Part shown: positions 25,519-34,911 of the stretch, piece after piece
Numbering within the stretch: the stretch's first letter is position 1
Layout of the letters: every line of letters begins with the position of its first letter
From: Peptoclostridium litorale DSM 5388
GTDB taxonomy: Bacteria > Bacillota > Clostridia > Peptostreptococcales > Peptostreptococcaceae
Direction of reading: 5' to 3'
Length of the DNA stretch: 64,000 bases
NCBI RefSeq assembly: GCF_900141635.1
Contig: NZ_FSRH01000010.1
Span: 62,001-126,000 of the forward strand
Made by a program: the position numbers and the translations under genes
Notes under the pieces: generated by a model
The model's database searches: none
What the model was told of the DNA's origin: nothing
The model's input: only the letters and a program-made list of their open reading frames with translations

Positions 25519-26895
25519 TTAGCATTTTACGCGAATACTGTCAATCATCAGTGAATCAATAATCGGCTTGCCCAGTTTTACAACTTTAATGTTTTTATAT
25601 TTCACAGACTCCTTCAAAGAGATGTCGACGGTAAAATTATCTACTGCTAATGTATAACCCATATCGGACAGGTTTTTGAGAGTATCAACGGTATCATCAT
25701 TCACCAATACGTCTTCAAGCAGTGCTTCCTCAACCTCTTCTACTATATTCATGCGCTCTTTTGCTTCCCCTGCTGTATTGCAGATGATAACGTGACCAGC
25801 AATGCTTTTTGCATCGTACATCAAGCCATCTGCAAATCGTATAAGACTGTCCCAATTGCCAAGACCCATGTGCCTGTTAACCGCTCCAACCGACATACCT
25901 ACAAAATGTGCTCTATTATGTGCATCAATAATAGGAATTGCAATACGATTCTTAAGAGTCCTGACATAGCTGTCCAGAAAATCATCTGAATCATATTCTG
26001 TTGGCTGAAGTATTACCACAAATTCATCACCGCCAAAACGATAGACCTGTTCCCTGCCGAATACTTCAATCAGGCGATTTGCCACTTCAATCAGTATCTC
26101 ATCTCCGATTGCATGTCCAAATGTATCGTTGATGTATTTGAATTTATTGAGGTCTATGAAAAACAGCGCATGATCGTCTGCATTCTTGTTTTTCGTGTTC
26201 TCATACAAATTATAACGTGTGAGAAGTCCCGTTAAGTGATCGAAGTTCGCAAAGTATTCATGTTTCTTGATTGAACGTGTCAAAAACAATCCCAATATTG
26301 TAACCAATACTGCAACAATAATCATACTGAAATCAATTACCCTTAAATATCCTAGATCTTCATCATATTGCTGCTGATACAGTTCGACAACTTCATGGAT
26401 ATTATTCTTGAGATCAAGGGCGTTTAGAACTATCTCATCAACCAGATCCGCCCGTGTGGGATCTTCAATAACTTGCTTTGCATTTCGATCATACCTTTTG
26501 TACTGATCCTCATAGCTCTCAATCTGCTCTTTAATTTTTGGAAAATCATTTTGCATGAGATCCAATTCTTCCGATCCGTTATAAAGTGCATCCATGTATT
26601 CCTCATATATCTGAAGTTCTCTGCTCAAAACTGCTTTGGCTTCATTCAGATGCTTTTCATCTTCAGTTTGATATGCATCTTCAATCTGCTGTGCATAATT
26701 TGCTATTAGCATGGTTCTCATTCTCTGGGAGCCCGATATATTGATTGCTGCTCCAAAATACTCCATATCCCCGCCCTTATGAATAGAAAATATAATTCCT
26801 ATAAAAAAAGGCAGCAGCGAAAAAAGAAGAATTAGCACATTTCGATATGCTACTGAATTAGTTTTCTTAATACGTATTTCTTTTTTTACATTCAT
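25519..26895 (-). CDS. Membrane diguanylate cyclase with PilJ-like sensor and degenerate EAL end
   Basis: A 458-residue protein. Residues about 20-40 and 195-215 are membrane helices flanking an extracytoplasmic helical sensor with SGSQRMRTMLIANYAQQI, as in PilJ/NarX-type domains. A GGDEF domain follows, with FDHLTGLLTRYNL and the intact catalytic loop FGGDEF, so it should make cyclic di-GMP. The C-terminus has GYTLAVDNFTVDISLK, which looks like a leftover strand of an EAL phosphodiesterase without its active site. The start was set at ATG 26895 (GGAG, 8 bases), 41 bases after the stop of the histidine kinase gene; the two are likely co-transcribed. Confidence 0.85.
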   Translation of the reverse strand: MNVKKEIRIKKTNSVAYRNVLILLFSLLPFFIGIIFSIHKGGDMEYFGAAINISGSQRMRTMLIANYAQQIEDAYQTEDEKHLNEAKAVLSRELQIYEEYMDALYNGSEELDLMQNDFPKIKEQIESYEDQYKRYDRNAKQVIEDPTRADLVDEIVLNALDLKNNIHEVVELYQQQYDEDLGYLRVIDFSMIIVAVLVTILGLFLTRSIKKHEYFANFDHLTGLLTRYNLYENTKNKNADDHALFFIDLNKFKYINDTFGHAIGDEILIEVANRLIEVFGREQVYRFGGDEFVVILQPTEYDSDDFLDSYVRTLKNRIAIPIIDAHNRAHFVGMSVGAVNRHMGLGNWDSLIRFADGLMYDAKSIAGHVIICNTAGEAKERMNIVEEVEEALLEDVLVNDDTVDTLKNLSDMGYTLAVDNFTVDISLKESVKYKNIKVVKLGKPIIDSLMIDSIRVKC

Positions 26896-26935
26896 ACTTC
26901 TTACTCCATCCTTATTTAACATTTCACTTGTTATT

Positions 26936-28774
26936 CTATGGATATATATCCGAAAATTCAATATTAATCTTTTCTATGTTACATTGTGGCATGAATTCTT
27001 CTATGGAAGAGCCATTCTCCTCTTTCGAAACCAGTTTAACAGGCATTTCAATTATAAATTCTGTTCCTTCACCACATTTGCTTATGACACTGATGTTGCC
27101 GTCATGCATTTCAACTAAGGACTTAACCAGTGACAGCCCTATTCCGCTTCCCTCATTTTCTCTGATATATAGTGGATCCGCCTGCCTGAATCTTTCAAAT
27201 ATTATTTCCTGTTTGTCTTCTGAAATTCCTATGCCTGTATCCTTTACAGATATCCATACGCTTTCCTTCTTATCATATATATTGACTTCTATTTTATCAT
27301 TCGGATTTGTAAACTTGACTGCGTTCGAGATAAGATTTAATATAATTCTTTCCATTTGCTCCGAGTCAAATGCCAAAATCTTTTCTTCCACCTCCGTATC
27401 AAATATAATTTCCCTTGATTTGCTTTTCACATAATCAACAGTTGATAATGTTATATTCTCAACAACTTCAACAATATTTCTATTTTGCAAGTGCAAGCTT
27501 TTGAATCCCGAATCAATCTTTGTAATGTCAATTATATTATCAACCAGCCTCAATAATCTATAGGAATTTTGATTTACTCTATTTATATGTTTATTTAATT
27601 TCTCACTGTCCAACTCTCCATTATCAATATGCAGAGACAATAACTGCATTGTAGAAAAAATCATATTTAAAGGTGTTCGCAGTTCATGAGATATGTTTGA
27701 AAAAAATTCAGTCTTTAACTTGTCGTATTCAATAGCTTCTTCCAACAGTCTTTTATTTTCGTTTATAAGGGTATTGAAACTATTTGATAAAACTCCTATT
27801 TCATCATCACTCTTTATGTCAGATTGAACTGTAAGATCTCCATTTGCGGCCACTTCCATACATTCTTTTAACTTATTAATGGGTTTAACACATGCATTTG
27901 TTAGAAAATATAACACTCCGCCAATCAATATTACTGTTAAAATCGATATAATAAAAACATGTAGTTTTAACCGTTCTATGCTTTTAGTCATCTCATCATA
28001 ATAGGCGGACATCCCTATTGACCATCCAGTGGATTTAACCGGCTTAAATGAAACTATTTTTTTTTCACCATTATAAAAATAATACCCCGTTCCCTCTTCA
28101 CCACTTATCATCTTTATGATGATATTTTTCAAATCATCACTGGAATTTTTGAACAAGTCATACTCCGTTGGATGTGCGACTGTTGCCCCATGTGAATCGA
28201 ACATATATGCATATCCATAGTTTCCAAATTTCTCATCATTTATAATATCTGTGATTACAGATAAATTTACAGTCCCTGCTGACAATCCAATAATATTACC
28301 CTCATCATCTCTTATCGGGGCTGAAACCACAATAATAGGATTTCCTGTAGATTTGGATATCTTGGGATCCGATATGACGGTTTGCCCTTCCAGGGTTTTA
28401 TGAAAATAATCCCTATCAGAAATATTGCCCGATACTCCATTTGTCGCTTCATAGTTGCCATCCGTATCAGATATTAAAACTATTTCATATTCCTCAAAAA
28501 ACTTCCTATGACCCTCTACATACTTGAATACAGCATTATAATCCAGCTCTTGCGCGGCATTCATAGCGGATATTTTTTCCATCTCCTCTTTCCAATGCTC
28601 AAATTCATTTTCAACATTTACTACCAGTTTCGCCACTTTCTCTTCAGCTATTGCTTCGACATGATTAATAATTATTCTTTTGGAAACCGTATATGCCATT
28701 AATGCTAAAGATAATAATCCTATGCTGGCTACTAAAATCACAGGCAGCATAATTTTTTTCTTCAAGCTTCTCAT
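26936..28774 (-). CDS. Cache-domain sensor histidine kinase
   Basis: A 612-residue sensor kinase. Membrane helices at about residues 8-28 and 273-295 flank a double-Cache ligand-binding domain (DRDYFHKTLEGQTVISDPKI and IVVSAPIRDDEGNIIG). Then HAMP, HisKA with FFSNISHELRTPLNMIFSTM, and a complete HATPase: NLISNAVKFTN (N box), DTGIGIS (G1) and GSGIGLSLVKSL (G2). No response regulator gene is adjacent; the GGDEF gene just downstream may be its functional partner. The ligand is unknown; Cache domains of this class often bind amino acids or carboxylates. Confidence 0.92.
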   Translation of the reverse strand: MRSLKKKIMLPVILVASIGLLSLALMAYTVSKRIIINHVEAIAEEKVAKLVVNVENEFEHWKEEMEKISAMNAAQELDYNAVFKYVEGHRKFFEEYEIVLISDTDGNYEATNGVSGNISDRDYFHKTLEGQTVISDPKISKSTGNPIIVVSAPIRDDEGNIIGLSAGTVNLSVITDIINDEKFGNYGYAYMFDSHGATVAHPTEYDLFKNSSDDLKNIIIKMISGEEGTGYYFYNGEKKIVSFKPVKSTGWSIGMSAYYDEMTKSIERLKLHVFIISILTVILIGGVLYFLTNACVKPINKLKECMEVAANGDLTVQSDIKSDDEIGVLSNSFNTLINENKRLLEEAIEYDKLKTEFFSNISHELRTPLNMIFSTMQLLSLHIDNGELDSEKLNKHINRVNQNSYRLLRLVDNIIDITKIDSGFKSLHLQNRNIVEVVENITLSTVDYVKSKSREIIFDTEVEEKILAFDSEQMERIILNLISNAVKFTNPNDKIEVNIYDKKESVWISVKDTGIGISEDKQEIIFERFRQADPLYIRENEGSGIGLSLVKSLVEMHDGNISVISKCGEGTEFIIEMPVKLVSKEENGSSIEEFMPQCNIEKINIEFSDIYP

Positions 28775-29061
28775 GTACCATCCCCCTATGTCTTTTTATT
28801 AACAATATAAGTTAAAAATGCGATTTTAAAATCTATATGTAAAATTCTTTCTAAAACTGCGATTGACACTTTGGCAAGGCTTAACCCCATTGGCTTTACT
28901 GCAAAGTCTCATACCCACTTATATAAATTATACCATGCTTTTTTTTTATAAAGAAAAAATCTCCTAAAATCCAGGACTTTATCATTCAAATTCATTCTCC
29001 ATCCGCTATATATTTCTATAACCCATCTTGATTTTTATATAATTTTTATATGTATATACTC

Positions 29062-29313
29062 TCAACAATCATGTAACCGGAAGAAAAGTCGGTGAGCCCT
29101 TCGAACACCTGGTCAAGCAGGTTTTGCTCTCAAGAAATTTTGAAGGTGACTTCGCCGCAAATTACTTGACGGTCACTGCCGACGGCAGAGAAATAAAGTC
29201 TTCAACAGCTCTTATCAGAACCTCCAAAGGCGATGTTATCGGGGCACTGTGCGTGAACTACGATGTATATCTGCTGAGAAACTCCATATCTAGCATAAGA
29301 AATTTCTTCGACG
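29062..29313 (+). pseudogene. YheO-like PAS domain remnant of a regulator
   Basis: Open plus-strand frame reading HVTGRKVGEPFEHLVKQVLL and YLTVTADGREIKSSTALIRT, then GDVIGALCVNYDV, which is the YheO-like PAS domain of a family of HTH regulators. No start codon is available upstream (the first 30-60 residues are missing) and the C-terminal HTH is absent. The frame is joined at about 29313 to an unrelated enzyme remnant. Confidence 0.65.
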
Positions 29314-29766
29314 GTAGTGGTTCCAGTCGGAAACGGCACACTTCTGCTGCGCTGTTATTACGGCTTTAATGAGCTTTTGGAATTAGGGCTGATAGAAAAG
29401 CTTCCTCGAATCATCGCCGTTCAGTCCGAGGGGTGCGCTCCAATATACAAGGCGTTTAAAGAAGGCAAATCCTCTGTTGAAAGCGTGACAAACACCGGAA
29501 CCCTGGCCGAGGGCATTGCCATCGCCGAGCCGATGAGATGAGATCAGATACTCAAGGCCATTAGGGATACATATCGCGACATAATAACCGCTCCAGAAAA
29601 CAAGATTGACGAGACTAGAAGATACCTCGCTGAAAGAGGATTCTTCGTGGAACCCACTACTGCCGCGATTTTTGCAGGATTTTTAAGCTACTACAGTGAA
29701 AATAAAGCCGGCCTCTCCGGCAAGGTGATAATCCCCCTATGTGGAGCGGGACTGAAAAAAAACTAA
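29314..29766 (+). pseudogene. Threonine-synthase-like PLP enzyme, C-terminal remnant with premature stop
   Basis: The frame VVPVGNGTLLLRCYYGFNEL, then LPRIIAVQSEGCAPIYKAFK is typical of the C-terminal half of threonine synthase and related PLP enzymes, with the phosphate-binding glycines at VGNG. TGA at about 29539 interrupts the frame after EPMR; the sequence continues QILKAIRDTYRDII to KVIIPLCGAGLKKN and TAA 29764. The N-terminal half with the PLP lysine is missing. Confidence 0.7.
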
Positions 29767-29817
29767 ATGCATGTGAGCTATATCCCCAATTTCAACCTGT
29801 CTTATTTTAATATCCAT
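29767..29817 (-). pseudogene. First 17 codons of a GNAT acetyltransferase gene
   Basis: On the minus strand an AAGGATAATAGAA leader precedes ATG 29815-29817 and MDIKIRQVEIGDIAHMHLV, the usual start of a GNAT acetyltransferase. The frame then runs into the end of the threonine-synthase-like remnant, so the gene was cut off by the same rearrangement. Confidence 0.4.
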
Positions 29818-29986
29818 TTCTATTATCCTTTTTGTAAACGCAAGTGTTTTTAATATATAACGGCAAAAATATCAAACAGTAGTTCGCATTTTTTTTGAAA
29901 TAATGGTATAATATCTACTGCAATTTAATAAGCGGGAATTATTTTAAACTTTTATTTTTTAACATGCAGGAAAGGAATTGATATAG

Positions 29987-31987
29987 ATGTCTGAAATAGT
30001 AAGACTTAAAGGCGCAGACAAGGTCAGAAAGCGTGCCGGAGTCATGTTCGGCTCTGATGACATAGAAGGGGTGAAGCACACGCTTTTTGAAGTGGTGTCA
30101 AACTCAATAGATGAGCACAAAAAAGGATATGGCGGAATTGTAAAGGTTGTAAAGCATAAGGACATGTCCTATTCGATAATAGACGAGGGCAGAGGGCTTC
30201 CAATGGCATGGAATGAAAAGGAGCATGCCTACGACTGGGAGCTGACCCTGAGGACCCTTTACGCAGGGTCCAACTACAATGACGATTCAGAGGCGCTGGG
30301 CCTTAACGGACTTGGCCTTTGCGCGACTCAGTATTCGTCGGAATTCATGAACGTGACATCATGCAAAAAAGGCAAGACATATTCCGCCAGCTTCAGGCAG
30401 GGCAGGCCTGTGGACAAGGACAGCGGAGAATTTGTAAAAGAAGACAGCGACATGACATTTACAGAGGATGAAGGCCTCAGGGTAATAAGCGTGCAAAGCG
30501 GTAAAAGCTCCAGAACAGGCACGACAATACACTACAAGCCGGATATGGATGTATTCACAGACATAGACATACCTTCGGACTGGATAGTGGAGACATTGAA
30601 AAAGCAGGCATACATAAACAAGGGGCTTGCATTGGAATTTGTGGATGAAACCGCAGATACAAAGATTCGCTACCACTATCCAAACGGCATATACGACTAT
30701 GTAAAAGAGGTTTCAAGCGGAAAAGGCATAAGCGACATAATAAGCTTTTCAGACAGCGGCAAGGGGAAAGACAGGGCCGACAAGCCTGAATACGATGCAA
30801 GATACGAGATGGTGTTCACTTTCAACAACGAGATCACAAGGCAGGAGTGCTTCCACAACAGCTCGGAGCTTACGAACGGCGGCTCCACTGCAGATGCCAT
30901 ATCCACGGCTTTTATAAGCAGCATACACGATTTCCTAAACAAAAACAAGCTATACAACAAGGGCGACAAGAAGATAAAGTTCGCAGACGTACAGGACAGT
31001 TTTATATACGTCATATCGAGCTTTTCCACAAGGACGAGCTACGAGAACCAGACCAAAAAAAGCATAAACAACAGGTTCATAAAGGAGTTCGTCACAGGGT
31101 CATTGAAGCATGAGCTTGAAATATACTTCACTGAAAATCCCATGGAGGCTGGCAGGATATGCTCCCAGGTTCTAAACAACTCAAGGGCGAGGTGCAAAGC
31201 CGAAAAGACAAGGCTGGACATAAAAAAGAAGCTAAGCGGAAAGATGTCTTTCGGCGACAAGCCCAAGAATTTCGTGGACTGCAGGACCAAGGACATGGGC
31301 AAGAGAGAGCTTTTCATAGTGGAGGGGCTTTCAGCTCTCGGCTCATGCAAAATGGGAAGGGACTCCAACTTCCAGGCCATAATGCCCATAAGGGGTAAGA
31401 TACTAAACTGCCTCAAGTCCGACTACTCCAAGATATTCAAGAGCGAGATAATAACCGACCTTCTCAAGGTCCTAGGCTGCGGCGCTGAGGTCAAGGTGAA
31501 GGGCATGAACGGCATATCGTCTTTCAACATGGACAATTTGAACTTCAACAACATCATAATACTGACGGACTCGGACAAGGACGGGATGCAGATAAGGTGC
31601 CTTGTAATAACCATGTTTTACAGGCTCGCGCCCACACTTATAAAAGAAGGCAAGCTGTACATCGCCGAGACGCCTCTGTTTGAGATCAACACCAAGCGCA
31701 AGACATACTACGCATACAGCGACAAGGAAAAGGACAGAATACTCGGCAAGCTGAAGGACAGGCCTTACACCGTACAAAGGTCGAAGGGTCTTGGCGAGAA
31801 CACAGGGGATATGATGTGGGAAACTACGCTTAACCCTGAAAACAGAAAGCTCATACAGGTTTCAATGAACGACATTGAAAGCATAACGGCGGACATGGAC
31901 GTGTTCATGGGCGACGACATAGAGGGCAGGAAGCGCTTCATAGAAGAGCACGGCCACAAATATATAGACTACAGCGAGGTGATGTAA
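29987..31987 (+). CDS. Divergent type II topoisomerase subunit B (ParE/GyrB-like)
   Basis: A 666-residue GyrB/ParE homologue forming the ATPase and TOPRIM subunit of a type II DNA topoisomerase. GHKL ATPase motifs: VSNSIDEHKKGY (Asn/Asp), DEGRGLPM, GLNGLGLC. TOPRIM: IVEGLSALGSCKMGRD and LTDSDKDGMQIR. The standard EGDSAGG box reads EGLSALG here, and DADVDG reads DSDKDG, so it is clearly divergent from housekeeping GyrB, though the Glu and Asp residues stay. A GGAAAGG site precedes the ATG. Its stop overlaps the start of the subunit A gene. Likely a topoisomerase IV-like pair; gyrase activity is unknown. Confidence 0.88.
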   Translation: MSEIVRLKGADKVRKRAGVMFGSDDIEGVKHTLFEVVSNSIDEHKKGYGGIVKVVKHKDMSYSIIDEGRGLPMAWNEKEHAYDWELTLRTLYAGSNYNDDSEALGLNGLGLCATQYSSEFMNVTSCKKGKTYSASFRQGRPVDKDSGEFVKEDSDMTFTEDEGLRVISVQSGKSSRTGTTIHYKPDMDVFTDIDIPSDWIVETLKKQAYINKGLALEFVDETADTKIRYHYPNGIYDYVKEVSSGKGISDIISFSDSGKGKDRADKPEYDARYEMVFTFNNEITRQECFHNSSELTNGGSTADAISTAFISSIHDFLNKNKLYNKGDKKIKFADVQDSFIYVISSFSTRTSYENQTKKSINNRFIKEFVTGSLKHELEIYFTENPMEAGRICSQVLNNSRARCKAEKTRLDIKKKLSGKMSFGDKPKNFVDCRTKDMGKRELFIVEGLSALGSCKMGRDSNFQAIMPIRGKILNCLKSDYSKIFKSEIITDLLKVLGCGAEVKVKGMNGISSFNMDNLNFNNIIILTDSDKDGMQIRCLVITMFYRLAPTLIKEGKLYIAETPLFEINTKRKTYYAYSDKEKDRILGKLKDRPYTVQRSKGLGENTGDMMWETTLNPENRKLIQVSMNDIESITADMDVFMGDDIEGRKRFIEEHGHKYIDYSEVM

Positions 31988-34137
31988 TGAGGCAGCCCAT
32001 AATAGATACCATAAAAGAAAATTACATGCCCTACGCGATGTCCGTGATACTCAGCAGGGCGATACCTACAATAGACGGATTCAAGCCCTCCCACAAGAGG
32101 ATTCTTTACACAATGTACAAGATGGGGCTTATAAACAAGATACGGACCAAGTCGGCAAACGCAGTAGGCCAGACAATGAAGCTACTTCCTCACGGCGATG
32201 CTTCCATATACGAAACAATGGTCAGGATGTCAAGGGACAATGAAAGCCTTCTTGTGCCGTTTGTAGACAGCAAGGGCAACTTTGGAAAGGTTTACTCGAG
32301 GGACATGGCCTATGCGGCATCGAGATATACAGAAGTCAAGCTCGAAGACATATGCAAGGAGGTTTTCAAGGACATCGACAAGGATGCTGTAGCCTTCATA
32401 GACAACTACGACAATACTACCAAAGAGCCTGTGATGTTGCCCACGACATACCCCAACATACTCACCAATCCTACAATAGGGATTGCGGTGGGAATGGCCT
32501 GCTCGATACCTTCATTCAACCTCAATGAGATATGCAGCGCCGTAATAGCGTACATCAAGAACGAGAACGTTGACATAATGGACTTCGCAAAGCCTGACTT
32601 TTCAACCGGCGGACAATTGGTGTTCGACGAAGCTTCCATGAGAAAGATATACAAAACCGGAAGAGGAAGCTTTAAGCTCAGGGCCAAATATGAATACGAC
32701 AAGAAAAGCAACTGCATAGACATATACGAAATCCCATATACAACCACAATCGAAGCCGTAATAGAAAAAATCATATCACTGGTCAAAACCAGCAGACTGC
32801 GCGAGATATCCGACATAAGGGACGAAAGCGACAAGAAAGGCCTTAAGATAACAATAGACCTTAAAAGAGGCAGCAACTTCGAGAATGTAATGCAAAAGCT
32901 GTACAAGCTGACACCGCTAGAGGACAGCTTTTCATGCAACATGAACATACTCACGCTTGAAAACAAGCCCAAAGTCATGGGGATAAAGTCCATATTCGAC
33001 GAGTGGCTTAAATTCAGAAGAATATGCATCACAAACACCACAAGATTCAACATAAGGGAGATATCAGGCAAGCTTCACATACTAAAAGGCATGGAGAAAA
33101 TACTTCTGAACATAGACAAGACAATAGACATAATTAAGCAGTCGGATACGGACGAGGATACCGTAAAAGGTCTTATGGCCGCCTTTGAAATAGAGCAGAT
33201 GCAGGCCGAGCACATAGCCAATCTGAGGCTTAAAAACCTTAACAGGTCATATATATCCAGGAAAATATCGGATATAGAAAATCACGAAAACGAACTCGAA
33301 AGCCTTCAAAACACACTTGATGATCCGGGCAAAATAGACGAGATAATAATATCCCAGCTTAAGCATGTAGCCAAGCAATACGGATCGCCAAGAAGGACAG
33401 AAATAGTGCGCGGCAGCGATATACCTGAAATACAAGAGGATATAATCATAGAAGACTACAACTGTACGGCACTTTTCACAAAAGAAGGTTATTTCAAGAA
33501 GCTGCTTAGAAATATAGACGGACAAAAGCTAAAAGACGGCGACGAGGTGCTAAGCACATCCAATTCGACCAACAAGTCGGACATACTGCTGTATTCAAGC
33601 AAAGGCAGCGTATACAAGCTTAAAATGCACGAAATGGAAACTCACAAGCCTTCGCAGCTCGGCTCCTACCTGCCCCCTGCGCTCGGGCTGGATGAGGACG
33701 AAAGCATGATATACATGACTACCACTCAGGATTACAAGGGATATCTGCTCATATCATTTGAAAACGGCAAGCTAGCAAAAATAGACATGTCCGCCTACCA
33801 GACAAAGCAGAACAGGCAAAAACTGCTCAAGGCCTACAATACGGACAGCAACATTATATCCATGCTCCACATTGAAGAGGACATAGACCTTCTCATCCAA
33901 AGCAGCATAGACAAGACGCTTATAATAAGCACATCAGACATAAGCGCCAAGGTGTCCAGGACCACCCAAGGCATAAGCTGCCTTAAATCCAAAAACGGCA
34001 GCGTAATGAAATCATGCAGGCCTCTTTCTGATTTCGAACTGGACGAAGAAACAGTAGAATACTACAGGGGAAATCCAAACGCGGTTGGAACTTTTGTCAG
34101 AAAACAGGATATTGAAATATTTAAAGACCAAGATTGA
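31987..34137 (+). CDS. Divergent type II topoisomerase subunit A (ParC/GyrA-like)
   Basis: A 716-residue GyrA/ParC homologue, the DNA-cleaving partner of the preceding gene. MPYAMSVILSRAIPTIDGFK starts the breakage-reunion domain; the catalytic Tyr is residue 114 in AASRYTEV, with the preceding Arg. A coiled-coil region (about 340-440) is followed by a short beta-pinwheel-like C-terminal domain. I see no GyrA box (QRRGGKG), so decatenation rather than negative supercoiling is more likely. ATG overlaps the subunit B stop codon (TAATG), indicating translational coupling. A terminator overlaps the stop. Confidence 0.88.
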   Translation: MRQPIIDTIKENYMPYAMSVILSRAIPTIDGFKPSHKRILYTMYKMGLINKIRTKSANAVGQTMKLLPHGDASIYETMVRMSRDNESLLVPFVDSKGNFGKVYSRDMAYAASRYTEVKLEDICKEVFKDIDKDAVAFIDNYDNTTKEPVMLPTTYPNILTNPTIGIAVGMACSIPSFNLNEICSAVIAYIKNENVDIMDFAKPDFSTGGQLVFDEASMRKIYKTGRGSFKLRAKYEYDKKSNCIDIYEIPYTTTIEAVIEKIISLVKTSRLREISDIRDESDKKGLKITIDLKRGSNFENVMQKLYKLTPLEDSFSCNMNILTLENKPKVMGIKSIFDEWLKFRRICITNTTRFNIREISGKLHILKGMEKILLNIDKTIDIIKQSDTDEDTVKGLMAAFEIEQMQAEHIANLRLKNLNRSYISRKISDIENHENELESLQNTLDDPGKIDEIIISQLKHVAKQYGSPRRTEIVRGSDIPEIQEDIIIEDYNCTALFTKEGYFKKLLRNIDGQKLKDGDEVLSTSNSTNKSDILLYSSKGSVYKLKMHEMETHKPSQLGSYLPPALGLDEDESMIYMTTTQDYKGYLLISFENGKLAKIDMSAYQTKQNRQKLLKAYNTDSNIISMLHIEEDIDLLIQSSIDKTLIISTSDISAKVSRTTQGISCLKSKNGSVMKSCRPLSDFELDEETVEYYRGNPNAVGTFVRKQDIEIFKDQD

Positions 34138-34153
34138 TCTCTTGGTCTTTTCC
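34123..34153 (+). terminator. Intrinsic terminator of the topoisomerase operon
   Basis: Stem AAGACCAAGA/TCTTGGTCTT with a short loop that includes the subunit A stop codon, followed by TTCCTT. The T-run is short, so efficiency is uncertain. Confidence 0.6.
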
Positions 34154-34231
34154 TTATGACAATGCAGTTTAATAGTCCATTCAAACAGGTATATACAAAA
34201 TGTACACAGTAAAACTTCGGAGGTGGATGGA

Positions 34232-34792
34232 TTGAACAGCGTTATAGAAACCATAAAAAGCAGAAGAGCTATAAGAAAGTACTTGCCTGAGCAGATAAAT
34301 GACAAGGAACTAAACACCATACTTGAGGCTGCAATATACGCTCCAAGCGCCCATAATGAACAGTCATGGCATTTCACAGTGATCCAAAACAAAGACGCCA
34401 TAGCAGACTTGAACAAGTCCGCAAAAGAAGCAGCAAAAGAACTCTCTCAGGACGAGGCCATAAAGCAGCTGGTTTTCGACGAGGACGTGGACATATTCTA
34501 TGGCGCCCCCACGGTCATAGTGGTTTCAGGCGAAGAAAAGGCCATGATGCCTCTGATTGACTGCGTAGCCGCAACTGAGAACATGCTGATAGCAGCCAGA
34601 TCCCTCACTATAGGAAGCTGCTGGAACGGTATAGCCGCATTCCTTTTCAACAGTAACAGCGGAATGGAATACGCCAAAAAACTCGAAATACCAGAAGGCT
34701 ACAAGCCCTATTACGCAATAGCAATGGGATATACCGACTCCACCCCAGAGGCGCCGCCAAGAAGAGGCGGCACAGTAAACTTTATAAAATAG
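34232..34792 (+). CDS. Nitroreductase-family FMN protein
   Basis: A 186-residue nitroreductase. IKSRRAIRKYLPEQI gives the Arg-Arg phosphate-binding motif for FMN, APSAHNEQSWHF the FMN ring contact, and GSCWNGI the later block. Such enzymes reduce nitro groups, quinones or flavins with NAD(P)H. The start is taken as TTG 34232, 8 bases after GGAGG; an in-frame GTG at 34223 overlaps that site. A terminator follows. Monocistronic. Confidence 0.87.
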   Translation: MNSVIETIKSRRAIRKYLPEQINDKELNTILEAAIYAPSAHNEQSWHFTVIQNKDAIADLNKSAKEAAKELSQDEAIKQLVFDEDVDIFYGAPTVIVVSGEEKAMMPLIDCVAATENMLIAARSLTIGSCWNGIAAFLFNSNSGMEYAKKLEIPEGYKPYYAIAMGYTDSTPEAPPRRGGTVNFIK

Positions 34793-34830
34793 CTCTTCTG
34801 GAAATAGTCGATTTGAACAGTTACGCAAAT

Positions 34831-34861
34831 AACCCGCCTGATAGGCGGGTTGTTTGCTTTA
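34831..34861. terminator. Bidirectional intrinsic terminator
   Basis: Stem AACCCGCC/GGCGGGTT with a TGATA loop and GTTTGCTTT on the plus strand. It separates the converging nitroreductase and SIR2-like genes. Confidence 0.8.
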
Positions 34862-34911
34862 AGCATTAAAATCAATCAACAAATCATTCATTTTAATATT
34901 TTTCAGCTCTG

